In this document: in pieces, positions 33,301 through 44,793 of the stretch | Layout of the letters: each line of letters starts with the position of its first letter | Numbering within the stretch: position 1 is the first letter of the stretch | Assembly (NCBI RefSeq): GCF_050003625.1 | Contig: NC_134401.1 | Span: forward strand, 89,940,852 to 90,004,851 | Source: Haematobia irritans | Lineage: Eukaryota; Arthropoda; Insecta; Diptera; Muscidae | Direction of reading: 5' to 3' | DNA length: 64,000 nt | Made by a program: the position numbers and the translations under genes | The notes under the pieces: generated by a model | Databases searched by the model: none | Told to the model about the DNA's origin: nothing | The model's input: only the letters and a program-made list of their open reading frames with translations

Positions 33301-33929
33301 TGGACTCTGTGTTCCTTAACTCAAAAACGGCCATAGACTGCCGCAAATCTCTCAACGAGATGGCTGAGCAGTACAATATTCACCTAATAGGGGTGCCTGG
33401 CCATAGGAACATACCGGGGAACTGTGAAGCAGATGTGTTAGCAAGGCTAGGAACTACCTTACATATTCCAGGGGAACTAGAATCTGTTGGTATGCCTCTG
33501 GCCACCTGCAAGCTCTTACTGCGTGAGAAGGCTGTTATGATGGCCAATATTCGATGGGAAAATTGCAAGGGTTGTAACGACACCAAGCAAATATGGCCCC
33601 ATTTAAACTTAAACCGCACACTAGATATGCTAGTGTTCTCAAGGCGTCAGATGGCACTCCTAATATCTGCTATAACGGGTCGCTGCCTGATAGGCGAATT
33701 TGCAAAAACTATAGGTGCGAAGTATAATGACTATTGTATAAGCTGTCATGACGTGGAGGAAAAGGAATCAATTAAACACCTCTTGTGTGAGTGTCCTGCT
33801 TTTTGTGTAAGGCGTAAGCGAATTTTAGGAGCGTATAGCTTTAGATTACTGGCTGACCTGGAAAACGTTAACTTAAGCAGTTTGTTAATGTTTTTGGAGC
33901 AATCTGGTTGGTTCCACAAAAGTAAATAA
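30343..33929 (+). pseudogene. LINE ORF2: endonuclease, reverse transcriptase, RNase H; one frameshift
   Basis: Part 1 (30343-32703, 786 codons). The endonuclease has QINLHH at 11-16, IQEP at 38-41, the GCDAN motif with Asp139/Asn141, and SDH at 213-215. The RT has FRPISL from 504, GTPQGG at 629-634 and YADD at 662-665. Part 2 lies in another frame (Met at 32637, functional part from ~32690, stop 33927-33929). Numbered from that Met, the RNase H acidic residues are Asp153 (TDGSK), Glu188 (QAEIL), Asp214 (YSDSQ) and Asp266 (NCEAD), followed by a CISC…H…CEC zinc-like cluster. The break near 32690 removes a few residues between RT thumb and connection, leaving a stop at 32701-32703. All catalytic motifs look intact, so death is recent. 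Confidence 0.92.
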
Positions 33930-35163
33930 TAGAGAAAGTTCAGTGGTTAAGACTAGAAGTGCCCATATGTAATAGGTACTTTTAGTTAAATGTGGTATCA
34001 CAATGGACTGAATAGTCTAAGTGAGCCTGAAATTTTATCGGGCTGCCACTTTAACCTAACCTAACCTAACGTTTCGTACTATTTACGAAAATTGTCATTG
34101 TATTAATGAAAACAATTCGTTATATCAAACAATTCGTTATATTAACTTACAATTTAGAAGATGATGTTAAGAAGTTTTGAGATGCCTTGCCATCGGCCGC
34201 AACCCAAGTAATTTAATTATGAATGACCGTCTTTAGTAGAAGCTTCTACGCAATCCATGGTACATAAGATTCGGCCTGGCCGAACTTACGGCCGTATATA
34301 CTTTTTTATACCCTCCATCATAGGATGGGGGTATATTAACTTTGTCATTCCGTTTGTAATACATCGAAATATTGCTCTAAGACCCCATAAAGTATATATA
34401 TTCTGGGTCGTGGTGAAATTCTGAGTCGATCTGAGCATGTCCGTCCGTCCGTCTGTTGAAATAACGCTAACTTCCGAACGAAACAAGCTATCGACTTGAA
34501 ACTTGGCACAAGTAGTTGTTATTGATATTTATTATTTATAGCCCCCATATAAACCGATCCCACGATTTCGCTTTCGGAGCCTCTAAGAGAAGAAAATTTC
34601 ATCCGATCTGTCTGAAATTTGGTACATGGTGTTAGTATATGATCTTTAACAACCATGCAAAAAGTGGTCCACATCGGTCCATAATTATATATAGCCCCCA
34701 TATAAACCGATCCCGAGATTTGTTTTTGGAGCCTCTTGGAGGAGCAAATTTTATCCGAGTCAGTTGAAATTTGGTACATTGTGCTAGTATATGGCCGTTA
34801 ACAACAGATAAATCAGATAAATCGATCCCCACTCACACAAAAATTGGCCCATATCAAGTTCATAATTGTACACCCTCAAAAAAAATCGCTTCTTTAACAT
34901 ATGTTCCAAACATATTTTGCAGGAAGCACATATATTATTGGATACTGCCGAAACATTAATATGTTTGTTTTATGTGAACATATTATATGTTTGGAAGCAT
35001 TTTGAGCCAAAAATATTATATGCTTGGAAGAATTTTTCCCAAACACGATTGTGCTCATTCCCTAACATACTCGTAATTTTCACTTCCACGAAATTTATTA
35101 GTTCTCGGCACCTTTTTCTGTAATACAAATAATGTTGAAGAAAATAGTCACTTTTATAAATTT
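30828..35163 (+). repeat. Right arm of the giant inverted duplication
   Basis: Reverse complement of 24446-28779. Inside it holds most of the LINE, half a MITE, a B-type head and tail and the first ~290 bp of the element at 34871. Its outer edge lies in the A/T-rich tail of a SINE (35152-35256), only the tip of which was copied into the left arm. Confidence 0.9.
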
Positions 35164-35256
35164 TTTTAAATTTTACCTTTCGCCTGCACGGAGAATCGAA
35201 CCGAGGACCATACCGTTTGTAAGCCAACACACTATCCACTGGGCTACGTAGCTGTT
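35152..35256 (-). repeat. tRNA-derived SINE
   Basis: Minus-strand A box tagcccagtggatagtgtg and B box ggttcgattctcc, then cgaaaggtaaaatttaaaaa as the A-rich tail. The octamer atagtcac at 35144-35151 and 35257-35264 is a plausible target-site duplication. The left arm of the inverted duplication ends inside this tail. Confidence 0.7.
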
Positions 35257-35361
35257 ATAGTCACCATTAGATAATTATCGTTATAAGTTACATTTATATA
35301 GCATAGTTTGCAGCGCCCACGAGCCCATGCAAACATAACATTATTTAACAGAAACATACAA

Positions 35362-35452
35362 TTGTTTGCCACGTGGAGCAGTGGTTAGCATGTCTGCCTT
35401 ATATGCAAAGGGTCGTGGGTTCAATCCCTGCTCCGACCGAAACTTTTTTTTA
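35362..35452 (+). repeat. tRNA-derived SINE
   Basis: A box gagcagtggttagcatgtc and B box gggttcaatccctg, then ctccgaccgaaac and a T-rich tail. No cloverleaf acceptor stem is evident. Confidence 0.65.
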
Positions 35453-36337
35453 TTTACAAATGTATATTTATACTATATTAAATTTTTATAACGAAACTTC
35501 GAAATATGGGTTATTAAAGATTTATAGTCAGTAACGGTGCTTGATATAAACGAAATTGACTGATTTTTGGATAAAATATTATTTTTTATTGCAAAAATAA
35601 CAATTTTGTAACAAAAAACTGTTTTTGGTACAAAACTTTAAAATTTGGAAGGAATTCAAAAACTCTAACAAAAGAAGAACGTGGAGTCGAGTATAAACAT
35701 ACATAAATAATTTTATAATATAAACATACATTTATTTAGGCGTGAACAGTTTTTTACTAGCATTTAACACCATCGCTCTAAAATGCCTTTTATTTTTCTT
35801 TAATAATTAATTTTAAAGAAAATAAACTTTTTAAATTGTTTTAGCTGAAAAACTCGAACTTAATGCCCGATTTTATATTTGATGGTGTCCGTCAACTCCT
35901 CGTGGACTACTTATTAATAAAGAGAAACTAAACTTTGTTTTTATACATTTTACTGTGTAATTTTTCACTATTTCCTCCTTATTTCATATTACTTTCCCAA
36001 CTCTAAAAAGAGTATAGTGCCCTTTCGTTATTTTTATGAAGACCCCTGATTTCTTTTAACGAACCAAGAAAAAAATTGTGCCCATAATGCCAAAATGATA
36101 AACAAAACACATGTCCACACATGCATAAAATGCTGCTCTCAAGGCGAAAACATATGCTGTTTGTTTTTCAAATGTCTATTCTCTTGGTTCCGAATGTCTA
36201 TTCTCTTTATTCAAATTAAATAATATTTAGACTTAAGCATATCAAATTTTTGGCCTTATCATAAAACAGTTTTCCGAAACAACATACAAGCGGTTTCACA
36301 GAAATTGTTCTCTTTTGATTCTTTTGCTGTGTTCAGC

Positions 36338-37120
36338 GTTGCCAATTTGGTGCTTTTAGCACCAAATTTAGTGCTTTTTGATTTCTAAAAAGCACCAAAA
36401 TGCCTTTTTGGTGCCTTTTCAAAAAAAGCACCAACTTGGTGCTTTCTGGCATTTTCATTTAGTGCTTTTGGTGCTTTTTTTATTTTGAACAGTATTAAGT
36501 TTAATTGATACAAAAATTTTGATTAGACTTTCAAAAGAACACAAGAAACTCAAATTTATTGCCAAATATAGAATTTGATTGTTATGAAGTTGGTATTGAT
36601 TATTTTGTAATTAATATTGTTATTTAGGGTATTCTGTAGGAAAGTCGAGCGATGAGTGTCGAATTTTTGAATTTGGTAAAGATGTCATTAAAAACGTTTG
36701 TATTAAATTCACAAAAGCACGCACAACTGAAATAAGCAATAGACTCCTTCCATATATTAATATTTTCAAAGTTGAAAAACATCACTGATGAAAATGAATT
36801 GGACGAAAGCAATAAAACTGATCAAAGTGTATACTTGAATAGCGGTTCATAATGGTGAGTACTAAGTTCGAGTTTTGCCGCTAAAGTAAAAACTATATCA
36901 GTAAAAAAGGCATAAAATTATGCATATTTGCTGCAAATTTTATTATAACTTGATGGGGAATAGCCAAAAGCAAATTTTCACAAAGTTTGTATTCCTTAAA
37001 ATTAATTATTAAAGAAAAGTAATTGTAAAAAATGACTATTTTAGCAGCTAAACTCGACCTTAATACCCACCTTAACTTCTTAAAATTCAATTCACAAAAG
37101 TTCTATAATACATCTTCAGA

Positions 37121-37158
<38 letters not shown>

Positions 37159-37248
37159 GAGCATTTAATTTTCGATTTTGTGGTGGAAGGTGGTATGTTA
37201 GAATTTATAATATATTTTGGTGCTTTTTGGCCTTGGGGAGTTGGCAAC
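36338..37248. mobile_element. Insertion with GTTGCCAA / TTGGCAAC ends and GGTGCTTTT repeats
   Basis: gttgccaatttggtgctttt at the left and a complementary-type ggccttggggagttggcaac at the right. The left end has many ggtgctttt / aaaagcacc copies in both orientations. The related sequence at 59410-59460 lacks this block. It contains a nested 218-bp MITE and a T-run at 37133-37155. Family unknown. Confidence 0.5.
36854..37071. mobile_element. Small MITE, GGTGAGTACTAAGTTCGAG ends
   Basis: The left end ggtgagtactaagttcgag and the right end (complement ggtgggtattaaggtcgag) are imperfect inverted repeats of ~30 bp, continuing into gccgctaaa / agcagctaaa. 218 bp, AT-rich core, no ORF. Confidence 0.7.
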
Positions 37249-37354
37249 AACTCTCCCGGTTTCCATCTCTATTTCTTTCTCTATACTCTCTCTGTCGCTT
37301 TGAATAAAATATCACAACATATGTATGTTTAGTCGAAATTTGTAAATTTATATA

Positions 37355-37916
37355 CAGTTGTGCTCAAAATAATAGTAGTACTGTGCTGAATTTTTTTTTC
37401 TGCTTCTTCTACTCCTTCCACTAAAGGTTTATTTTATCTTTGTTTTTTACTATATCATTGTTTGGAGTGTGCATAATAAAAAAATACCGTTGGTTTAACT
37501 TCTGATGCTATTGTTGTTGTAAAAAAATCGACATAAGAAGAATCCCTTTGCAAGCTCCAAAACCAATAAAAGGGTTATAAGCTAGCTTACAAACAATTAA
37601 AAGACGAAAATAATTTAGCTGTCCATAGTCCAAGAAAAGTCACTCTCCTTTCAAAAAAAACATGTATCGAAAAGAATAAAGTATGCCCAAGAGGATTTCC
37701 ATTGGTCAGTACAGAAATGGAGGAACATTCCCCAGTACAGAAATGGAGGAACATTGGATGGATGAGTCAAAAATGGTACTTTATGATTGAAGAGGATCCC
37801 GTCTATATGTTCGGCAACCTAAAAACACTGAGTACAGTACCAATTTTACGACAAAAACTGTAAATCACGATGGTGCTTTAATTTATTTGCTACTACTATT
37901 ATTTTGAGCGCAGCTG
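37355..37916 (+). pseudogene. Tc1-like transposon relic with transposase fragment
   Basis: TIRs cagttgtgctcaaaataat and attattttgagcgcagctg, with TA at 37353-37354 and 37917-37918. 562 bp. The interior retains broken coding blocks similar to the Tc1 catalytic domain (KRIKYAQEDF; then a WMDESKMVLYD-like block with the first catalytic Asp; RLYVRQPKN). A 28-bp direct duplication (cagtacagaaatggaggaac) lies at ~37718-37755. Inactive. Confidence 0.75.
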
Positions 37917-38299
37917 TATGTTTGCATTCACACATATGATTTTTATGAAACATTCATTCCCCAAACATAATATATTCTAACATATTAACATAGATGTCCC
38001 AAACATTTAGTGTTAGTTTAGGAACATTACATGTTCGCACTTAAATATATTGTGTTTTAAATTTGTGCCCGAAACACATTTTGTTTATATCGGAACATAT
38101 GAAAAACATATTTTTCTAACAGTGTATATAGCCCCCATATAAGCGACACCCATATTTCAATTCTGGCTCCCTACGTACCGTGCAAAAGTCCATATCGATT
38201 CGTAATTATTTGTAGACTTACCTACACATACCTTTTTTGTCTAATATATACCACGTATGGACTAACCTGGCCGAACTTACGGCCATATATACTTGTTTA

Positions 38300-38602
38300 T
38301 TTTTGAGGTTAATAACTTTCCAAGCCAACCTCGTATTTATCTTCGTATGACCACCTCTCTTTCTATGTCTAATTAATTGTTATTTACATTTTAATAATGA
38401 CGATGAGATTCTATAAAGCAAATAAAATAATACAATATATATTTCTTTTTATTTTGATATGCCTTAAGCAGCGACAAGGTTAGTTACACCAAGATTTATT
38501 GAATGCAATGGCAGAAAGTTGATTTTGCATACATTAAGCCACAAGTTTGCGTTAGATAAAAAAGAGCATTTTTATTTGAGACATCATACAAAGAACGAAC
38601 AA
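38300..38602. other. No recognised feature
   Basis: AT-rich spacer between two B-type heads pointing away from each other. No ORF or repeat that I recognise. Confidence 0.4.
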
Positions 38603-38948
38603 CTATATACGGCCGTAAGTTCAGTCAGGGCGAATTTTATGTACCCTTCACACAAAGAAAATTTTATTAAAATTGAGTCAACGAAAAACTAATATAACGA
38701 AACACTTCCATTAATACAATGAAAATATTCGTTAATGGTACGAAACGTTGATTAACAGAAAATTCGTTATAATAACGAAACATTTCGTTGTATTAACGAA
38801 TTTCGTTTATTGGCTCACTTTTAAAGACACATTTCGTTAACATAACTATGGATTGTATACCAAATTGTACTAAAGACATGCCCAATCGCATTACTGGGGT
38901 ATGGAAACACTTTCCGATGTCAAGGTGTATGTTAGTCCATATGGAGTC
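38603..38948 (+). mobile_element. B-type head with an inserted TTCGTTAA MITE
   Basis: The head tatatacggccgtaagttca and cgaattttatgtaccc is broken at ~38652 by an AT-rich MITE (to ~38848, rich in ttcgttaatataacgaa-like palindromes). It resumes with ctatggattgtatacc, as in other B-type heads. Confidence 0.65.
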
Positions 38949-38950
38949 TA

Positions 38951-39894
38951 AAGGGTGATTCTTTTGAGGTTAGGATTTTCATGCATTAGTATTTGACAGA
39001 TCACGTGGGATTTCAGACATGGTGTCAAAGAGAAAGATGCTCAGTATGCTTTGACATTTCATCATGAATAGCTGAACGATCTGCCACAACGTCGAATTTT
39101 CAGTGAATGGGCCCTAGAAAAGTTGGCAGAAAATCCGCTTTTTTATCGACAAATTTTGTTCAGCGATGAGGCTCATTTCTGGTTGAATGGCTACGTAAAT
39201 AAGCAAAATTGCCGCATTTGGAGTGAAGAGCAACCAGAAGCCGTTCAAGAACTGCCCATGCATCCCGAAAAATGCACTGTTTGGTGTGGTTTGTACGCTG
39301 GTGGAATCATTGGACCGTATTTTTTCAAAGATGCTGTTGGACGCAACGTTACGGTGAATGGCGATCGCTATCGTTCGATGCTAACAAACTTTTTGTTGCC
39401 AAAAATGGAAGAACTGAACTTGGTTGACATGTGGTTTCAACAAGATGGCGCTACATGCCACACAGCTCGCGATTCTATGGCCATTTTGAGGGAAAACTTC
39501 GGAGAACAATTCATCTCAAGAAATGGACCGGTAAGTTGGCCACCAAGATCATGCGATTTGACGCCTTTAGACTATTTTTTGTGGGGCTACGTCAAGTCTA
39601 AAATCTACAGAAATAAGCCAGCAACTATTCCAGCTTTGGAAGACAACATTTCCGAAGAAATTCGGGCTATTCCGGCCGAAATGCTCGAAAAAGTTGCCCA
39701 AAATTGGACTTTCCGAATGGACCACCTAAGACGCAGCCGCGGTCAACATTTAAATGAAATTATCTTCAAAAAGTAAATGTCATGGACCAATCTAACGTTT
39801 CAAATAAAGAACCGATGAGATTTTGCAAATTTTATGCGTTTTTTTTTTTTTAAAAAGTTATCAAGCTCTTAACAAATCACCCTTTATATTAGAC
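38951..39894 (+). mobile_element. DD41D Tc1/mariner-superfamily element (internal deletion)
   Basis: Ends aagggtgattcttttgagg and aacaaatcaccctt, TA at 38949-38950 and 39895-39896. 944 bp. Compared with the copy starting at 63835, the sequence after the initiator codon (atgaatag) jumps straight into the catalytic half, so the DNA-binding region is deleted. Confidence 0.85.
39072..39776 (+). pseudogene. DD41D (rosa-like) transposase, N-terminus deleted
   Basis: An open frame of ~234 codons without an ATG at its start. Catalytic residues: Asp in FSDEAHF, Asp in FQQDGATCH, and Asp in DLTPLDYFLWG, with the last two 41 residues apart. The catalytic part looks undamaged to its stop at 39774-39776. 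The DNA-binding domain is gone, so it could at most give a truncated protein. Confidence 0.85.
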
Positions 39895-40804
39895 AAAACA
39901 GGCGGGTTAAATACCTTCAGTGACTCACACATTTAACCGGACACTACCAACGTTAGGTCTAATTTGATCAAATCTCTGTAAAAAATATAGATTTATGGGT
40001 AAAATGGTACACCAAAATAAAGCAAATTTTGTTTATTTTTCTATAACACAGCAAAAAGGCACAAAACAGTCATTCTTAAAATATACATTAAAACAAGTAA
40101 GGAAAGTCTAAAGTCGGGCGGGGCCGACTATATTATACCCTGCACCACTTTCTAGATCTAAATTTTCGATACCATATCGCATCCGTCAAATGTGTTGGGG
40201 GCTTTATATAAAGGTTTGTCCCAAATACATACATTTAAATATCACTCGATCTGCACCGAGAAAAAAGTGCCTTCGAAACTAAATGAAACAATTTATCAAT
40301 TTAGTTTACCCATTTTATTTCTATTAAGTTAAATTTTTGTGTGAAATAATAAAATTTACTTGTTTCAGTAAAAAAAATCCTAAACTGAAAGCTGTTAGGA
40401 ATAGTTCATTAACTGGAATAAGGCATGGAATTTTACTAATACTGTTTTCTTCGCTGGGTATAAGAATTTACTACTGAACAAGAAAATTTTATTCACTGAT
40501 AACAAAGCATTCGTAAAAAATAAACAAAAACCGAATTAAAACTAAGTTTCCTCAAATTTAGTCAAATTTCTTATAAAATGATAATTCTGACTTCCTTTAT
40601 TATAGAAAGCTTATCATACATACGAATAACCCTTGGCATAGAAAAATATTTCAGTTCATTCGTACTAAGAAGTATTCAATCCTTTTAAAACTTAAGTAGA
40701 CACACTTGTTAGAATATAAGAAATTTTCCTATATTTCTTTTATCTACCTGTAATCGATACCTGTTATCGATGTAATCGATATGTTTGCGCGTGGGTTGTT
40801 TTTT

Positions 40805-42884
40805 TATACCCTCCACCATAGGATGGGGGTATATTAACATTGTCATTCCGTTTGTAACACATCGAAATATTGCTCTAAGATCCCATAAAGTATATATATT
40901 CTGAGTCGTGGTGAAATTCTGAGTCGATCTAAGCATGTCCGTCCGTCTGTCCGTCTGTCCGGCTGTCCGTACGTCTGTGGAAATCACGCTAACTTCCGAA
41001 CGAAACTAGCTATCGACTTGAAACTTGGCACAAGTAGTTGTTATTGATGTAGGTCGGATGGTATTGCAAATGGGCCATATCGGCCCACGTTTACGTATAG
41101 CCCCCATATAAACGGATCCCGAAATTTGGCTTGCGGAGCCTTCCGGAGCAGCAAAATTCATCCGATCCGGTTGAAATTTGGTACGTAGTCTAAGTATACG
41201 GTCTCTAACAACCAGGCAAAAATTGGTCCATATCGGTCCATAATTATATATAGCCCCCATATAAACCGATCCCCAGATTTGACCTCCGGAGCCTCTTGGA
41301 GGGGCAAAATTCATCCGATCCGGTTGAAATTTGGTACCTGATGTTAGTATACGGTCTCTAACAACCACGCAAAAATTGGTCCATATCGGTCCATAAATAT
41401 ATATAGCTCCCATATAAACCGATCCCCAGATTTGACCTCCGGAGCCTCTTGGAGGAGCAAACTTCATCCTACCCGATTGAAATTTGGTACGTGGTCTCTA
41501 ACAACCATGCAAAAACTGGTCCATATCGGTCCATAATTATATATAGCTCCCATATAAACCGATCCCCAGATTTGGCTTGCGGAGCCTCAAAGAGAAGCAA
41601 ATTTCATCCGATCCGGCTGAAATTTGGACATGGTGTTGGTATATGGTCTCTAACAACCGTACAAGAATTGGTCCATATCGGTCCATAATTATATATGGCG
41701 CCCATATAAACCGATCACCAGATTTGAGAAGCAAATTTCATCCGATCCGCCTGAAATTTGGTACATGATATTGGTATATGGTCTCTAACAACCATGCAAA
41801 AATTGGTCCACATCGGTTCATAATTATATATAGCCCCCATATAAACCGATCCCCAGATTGGGCTTGTGGAGCCTCTAAGAGGAGCAAATTTCATCCAATC
41901 CGGTTGTACTTTGGAACATGGTGTTAGTATATGATCTTTAACAACCGTGTCAGAATTGGTCCATATCGGTCCATAATTATATATAGCCCCCATATAAACC
42001 GATCCCCTGATTTGGCTTGCGAAGTCTCCAAGAGAAGCAAATTTCATCCAATCCGGTTGTACTTTGGAACATGGTGTTAGTATATGATCTTTAACAACCG
42101 TGTCAGAATTGGTCCATATCGGTTCATAATTATATATAGCCCCCATATAAAACGTTCTCCAGATTTGACCTCCGGAGCCTCTTGGAGGAGCAAAATTCAT
42201 CCGATCCGGTTCAAATTAGGCACGTGGTGTTAGTATATGATCGCTAACAACCATACCAAAATTGGTCCAATCACACAAAAATTGGTCCATATCGGTTCAT
42301 AATCATGGTTGCCACTAGAGCCAAAAATAATCTACCCAAATTTTATTTCTATAGAAAATTTTGTCAAAATTTTATTTCTAGAGAAAATTTTGTTAAAATT
42401 TTATTCGGTTCATAATAGAATTTTCATCATTGTCAAAATTTTATTTCTATAGAAAATTTTGTCAAAATTTTATTTCTATAGAAAATTTTGTTCAAATTTT
42501 ATTCGGTTCATAATCATGGTTGCCACTCGAGCCAAAAATAATCTACCAAGATTTTATTTCTATAGAAAATTTTGTCAAAAGTTTATTTCTATAGAAAATT
42601 TTGTTAAAATTTTATTTCTGTAGAAATTTTTGTCAAAATTTTCTTTCTATAGAAAATTTTGTGAAAAATTGATTTCTATAGAAAATTTGGTTAAAATTTT
42701 ATTTCTGTAGAAAATTTTGTCAAAATTTTATGTCTACTTTGTCAAACTGAATTATATACGTATTGGATCGATCTTTTTTGATTTAATATATACCACGTAT
42801 GGACTTACATACAATTAAGAAGATGGTGTTAGGAGGTTTTAAGATACCTTGTCTGGCCGATCTTACGGCCGTATATACTTGTTT
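40805..42884 (-). mobile_element. B-type element, complete, inverted
   Basis: Tail at 40805-40985 (taccctccaccataggatgg; cgtccgtctgtccgtctg), 153-bp monomers 41040-42300, reversed 29-bp satellite 42330-42730, head at 42845-42884. ORFs of 92-161 aa are repeat artefacts. Confidence 0.8.
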
Positions 42885-42943
42885 TACTATATTATTTTTT
42901 AATAATCTCTCCGTATAACATAACAACGCGATTCCAACTAAAA

Positions 42944-44793
42944 ACAAGTATATACGGCCGTAAGTTCGGCCAGGCCGAATCTTATGTACCCTCCACCATG
43001 GATTGCGTAGGAACTTCTACTAAAGGCTGTCATCCACAATCGAATTACTTGGGTTGCGATAACACTTGCCGATGGCAAGGTATCGTAAAACTTTTTAACA
43101 CTGTCTTCTAAATTGTAAGTTAGTCCATAAGGGGTATATATTAAACAAAAAAAGGCCGATTAAATACGTATATAATTCAGTTTGACAAAATTTTCTATAG
43201 AAATAAAATTTTGACAAAATTTTCTATAGAAATAAAAACTTGACAAAATTTTCTATAGAAATAAAATGTTGACAAAATTTTCTATGGAAGTAAAATGTTG
43301 ACAAAATTTTCTACAGCAATAAAATTTTGACAAAATTTTCTATAGAAAAAAAGTGTTGACAAAATTTTCTATAGAAATAAAATGTTGACAAAATGTTCTA
43401 TAGAAATAAAATGTTGACAAAATTGTCTATAGAAATAAAATGTTGACAAAATTTTCTACAGAAATAAATTTTTTACAAAATTTTCTATAGAAATAAAATT
43501 TTGACAAAATTTTCTATGGAAATAAAATGTTGACAAACATTGCTATAGAAATAAACTTTTTACAAAACTTTCTATAGAAATGAAATTTTGACAAAACTTT
43601 CTATAGTAATAAAATTTGACAATTTTTACATGGCTGTTAGAGGCCATTTACTAACGAAATGTACCAAATTTCAACCGCATCGGATGACTTTTGCTCCTCC
43701 AAGAGGCTCCGGAGGTCAAATCTGGGGATGGGTTTATATGGGAGCTATATATAATTATGGACCGATATGGACCAATTTTTGCATGGTTATTAGAGACCAT
43801 ATACTAACACCACGTACTAAATTTCAATTGGATCGGATGAATTTTGCTCATCCAAGAGGCTCCAGAGTTCAAATCTGGGGATCGGTTTATATGGGAGCTA
43901 TATATAATTATGGACCGATATGGACCAATTTTTGCATGCTTGTTAGAGACCGTATACTTACATCAGGTACCCAATTTCAAACGGATCGGATGTATTTTGC
44001 CCCTCCAAGAGGCTCCGGAGGTCAAATCTGGGGATCGGTTTATATGGGAGCTATATATAATTATGGACCGATATGGACCAGTTTTTGCATGGTTGTTAGA
44101 GACCACGTACCAAATTTCAATCGGGTAGGATGAAGTTTGCTCCTCCAAGAGGCTCCGGAGGTCAAATCTGGGGATCGGTTTATATGGGAGCTATATATAT
44201 TTATGGACCGATATGGACCAATTTTTGCATGGTTGTTAGAGACCGTATACTAACATCAGGTACCAAATTTCAACCGGATCGGATGAATTTTGCCCCTCCA
44301 AGAGGCTCCGGAGGTCAAGTCTGGGGATCGGTTTATATGGGGGCTATATATAATTATGGACCGATATGGACCAATTTTTGCATGGTTGTTAGAGACCGTA
44401 TACTTAGACCACGTACCAAATTTCAACCGGATCGGATGAATTTTGCTGCTCCGGAAGGCTCCGCAAGCCAAATTTCGGGATCCGTTTATATGGGGGCTAT
44501 ACGTAAACGTGGGCCGATATGGCCCATTTTCAATACCATCCGACCTACATCAATAACAACTACTTGTGCCAAGTTTCAAGTCGATAGCTAGTTTCGTTCG
44601 GAAGTTAGCCTGATTTCCACAGACGTACTGGCAGCCGGACAGACGGACGGACGGACGGACATGCTCAGATCGACTCAGAATTTCACCACGACCCAGAATA
44701 TATATACTTTATGGGGTCTTAGAGCAATATTTCGATGTGTTACAAACGGAATGACAAAGTTAATATACCCCCCATCCTATGGTGGAGGGTATA
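42944..44793 (+). mobile_element. B-type element, complete reference copy
   Basis: The head acaagtatatacggccgta, with taccctccaccatgg, leads to the 29-bp satellite (43180-43615). Next come monomers whose gctatata anchor recurs at 43744, 43897, 44050, 44190 and 44343, i.e. 153, 153, 140 and 153 bp apart. Then ggacggacggacggacatgc at 44645, ttatggggtcttagagc, and the tail cctatggtggagggtata. The head and tail motifs are inverted complements. It lies head-to-head with the preceding copy. Confidence 0.85.

Larger units (their letters stand above)
29080..34070 (+). mobile_element. Full-length non-LTR retrotransposon (LINE; RNase H-bearing I/LOA/R1-like group)
   Basis: ~5 kb: a short 5' UTR, ORF1 (29172-30395), overlapping ORF2 (30343-33929, frameshifted) and a 3' UTR ending in ttaacctaacctaacctaac. 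An APE-type endonuclease, RT and C-terminal RNase H place it in the group of dipteran LINEs that keep RNase H. Exact clade not assignable by eye. No poly(A) tail: it ends in CCTAA pentamers. The 3' end lies within a small MITE (aacgtttcgtac). Confidence 0.85.
34871..38124. mobile_element. 3.25-kb compound element (E-type), TA target duplication
   Basis: Ends caccctcaaaaaaaatc and ttttctaacagtg with TA at 34869-34870 and 38125-38126. A shorter uninterrupted relative lies inverted at 59104-59690 (cactgttagaaaaatatg; ccggtttttatcac; cttatcataaagcag). Comparison shows later insertions in this copy: SINEs at 35152 and 35362, an unclassified AT-rich block of ~450 bp at ~35740-36200, the block 36338-37248 and the Tc1-like element 37355-37916. 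No intact gene. Confidence 0.6.
34071..38299 (-). mobile_element. B-type element(s), inverted, split by a 3.25-kb insertion
   Basis: A B-type head at 34190-34305 is followed by a second element with its tail at 34310-34450 and monomers to 34870. It is interrupted by the insertion at 34871-38124 and resumes at 38125 (tatagcccccatataagcg) to its head at 38266-38299. The order at the junction matches the uninterrupted copy at 7030-7100. Confidence 0.7.

Noticed and set aside
34050..34070. Telomere or subtelomere signal from CCTAA repeats
   Set aside because: Only three or four pentamers, always at LINE/SINE 3' ends and in interior DNA; flies do not use TTAGG telomeres.
36624..37090. Host gene in the 36.6-37.1 kb ORFs
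   Set aside because: Short ORFs in AT-rich DNA overlapping a MITE; a faint hAT-like impression of the block FGKDVIKNV was too weak to call.
43588..44591. Long ORFs (150-180 aa) in B-type arrays as genes
   Set aside because: They are 51-residue periodic translations of a 153-bp DNA repeat, occur in both orientations across the window, and lack conserved start context or domains.
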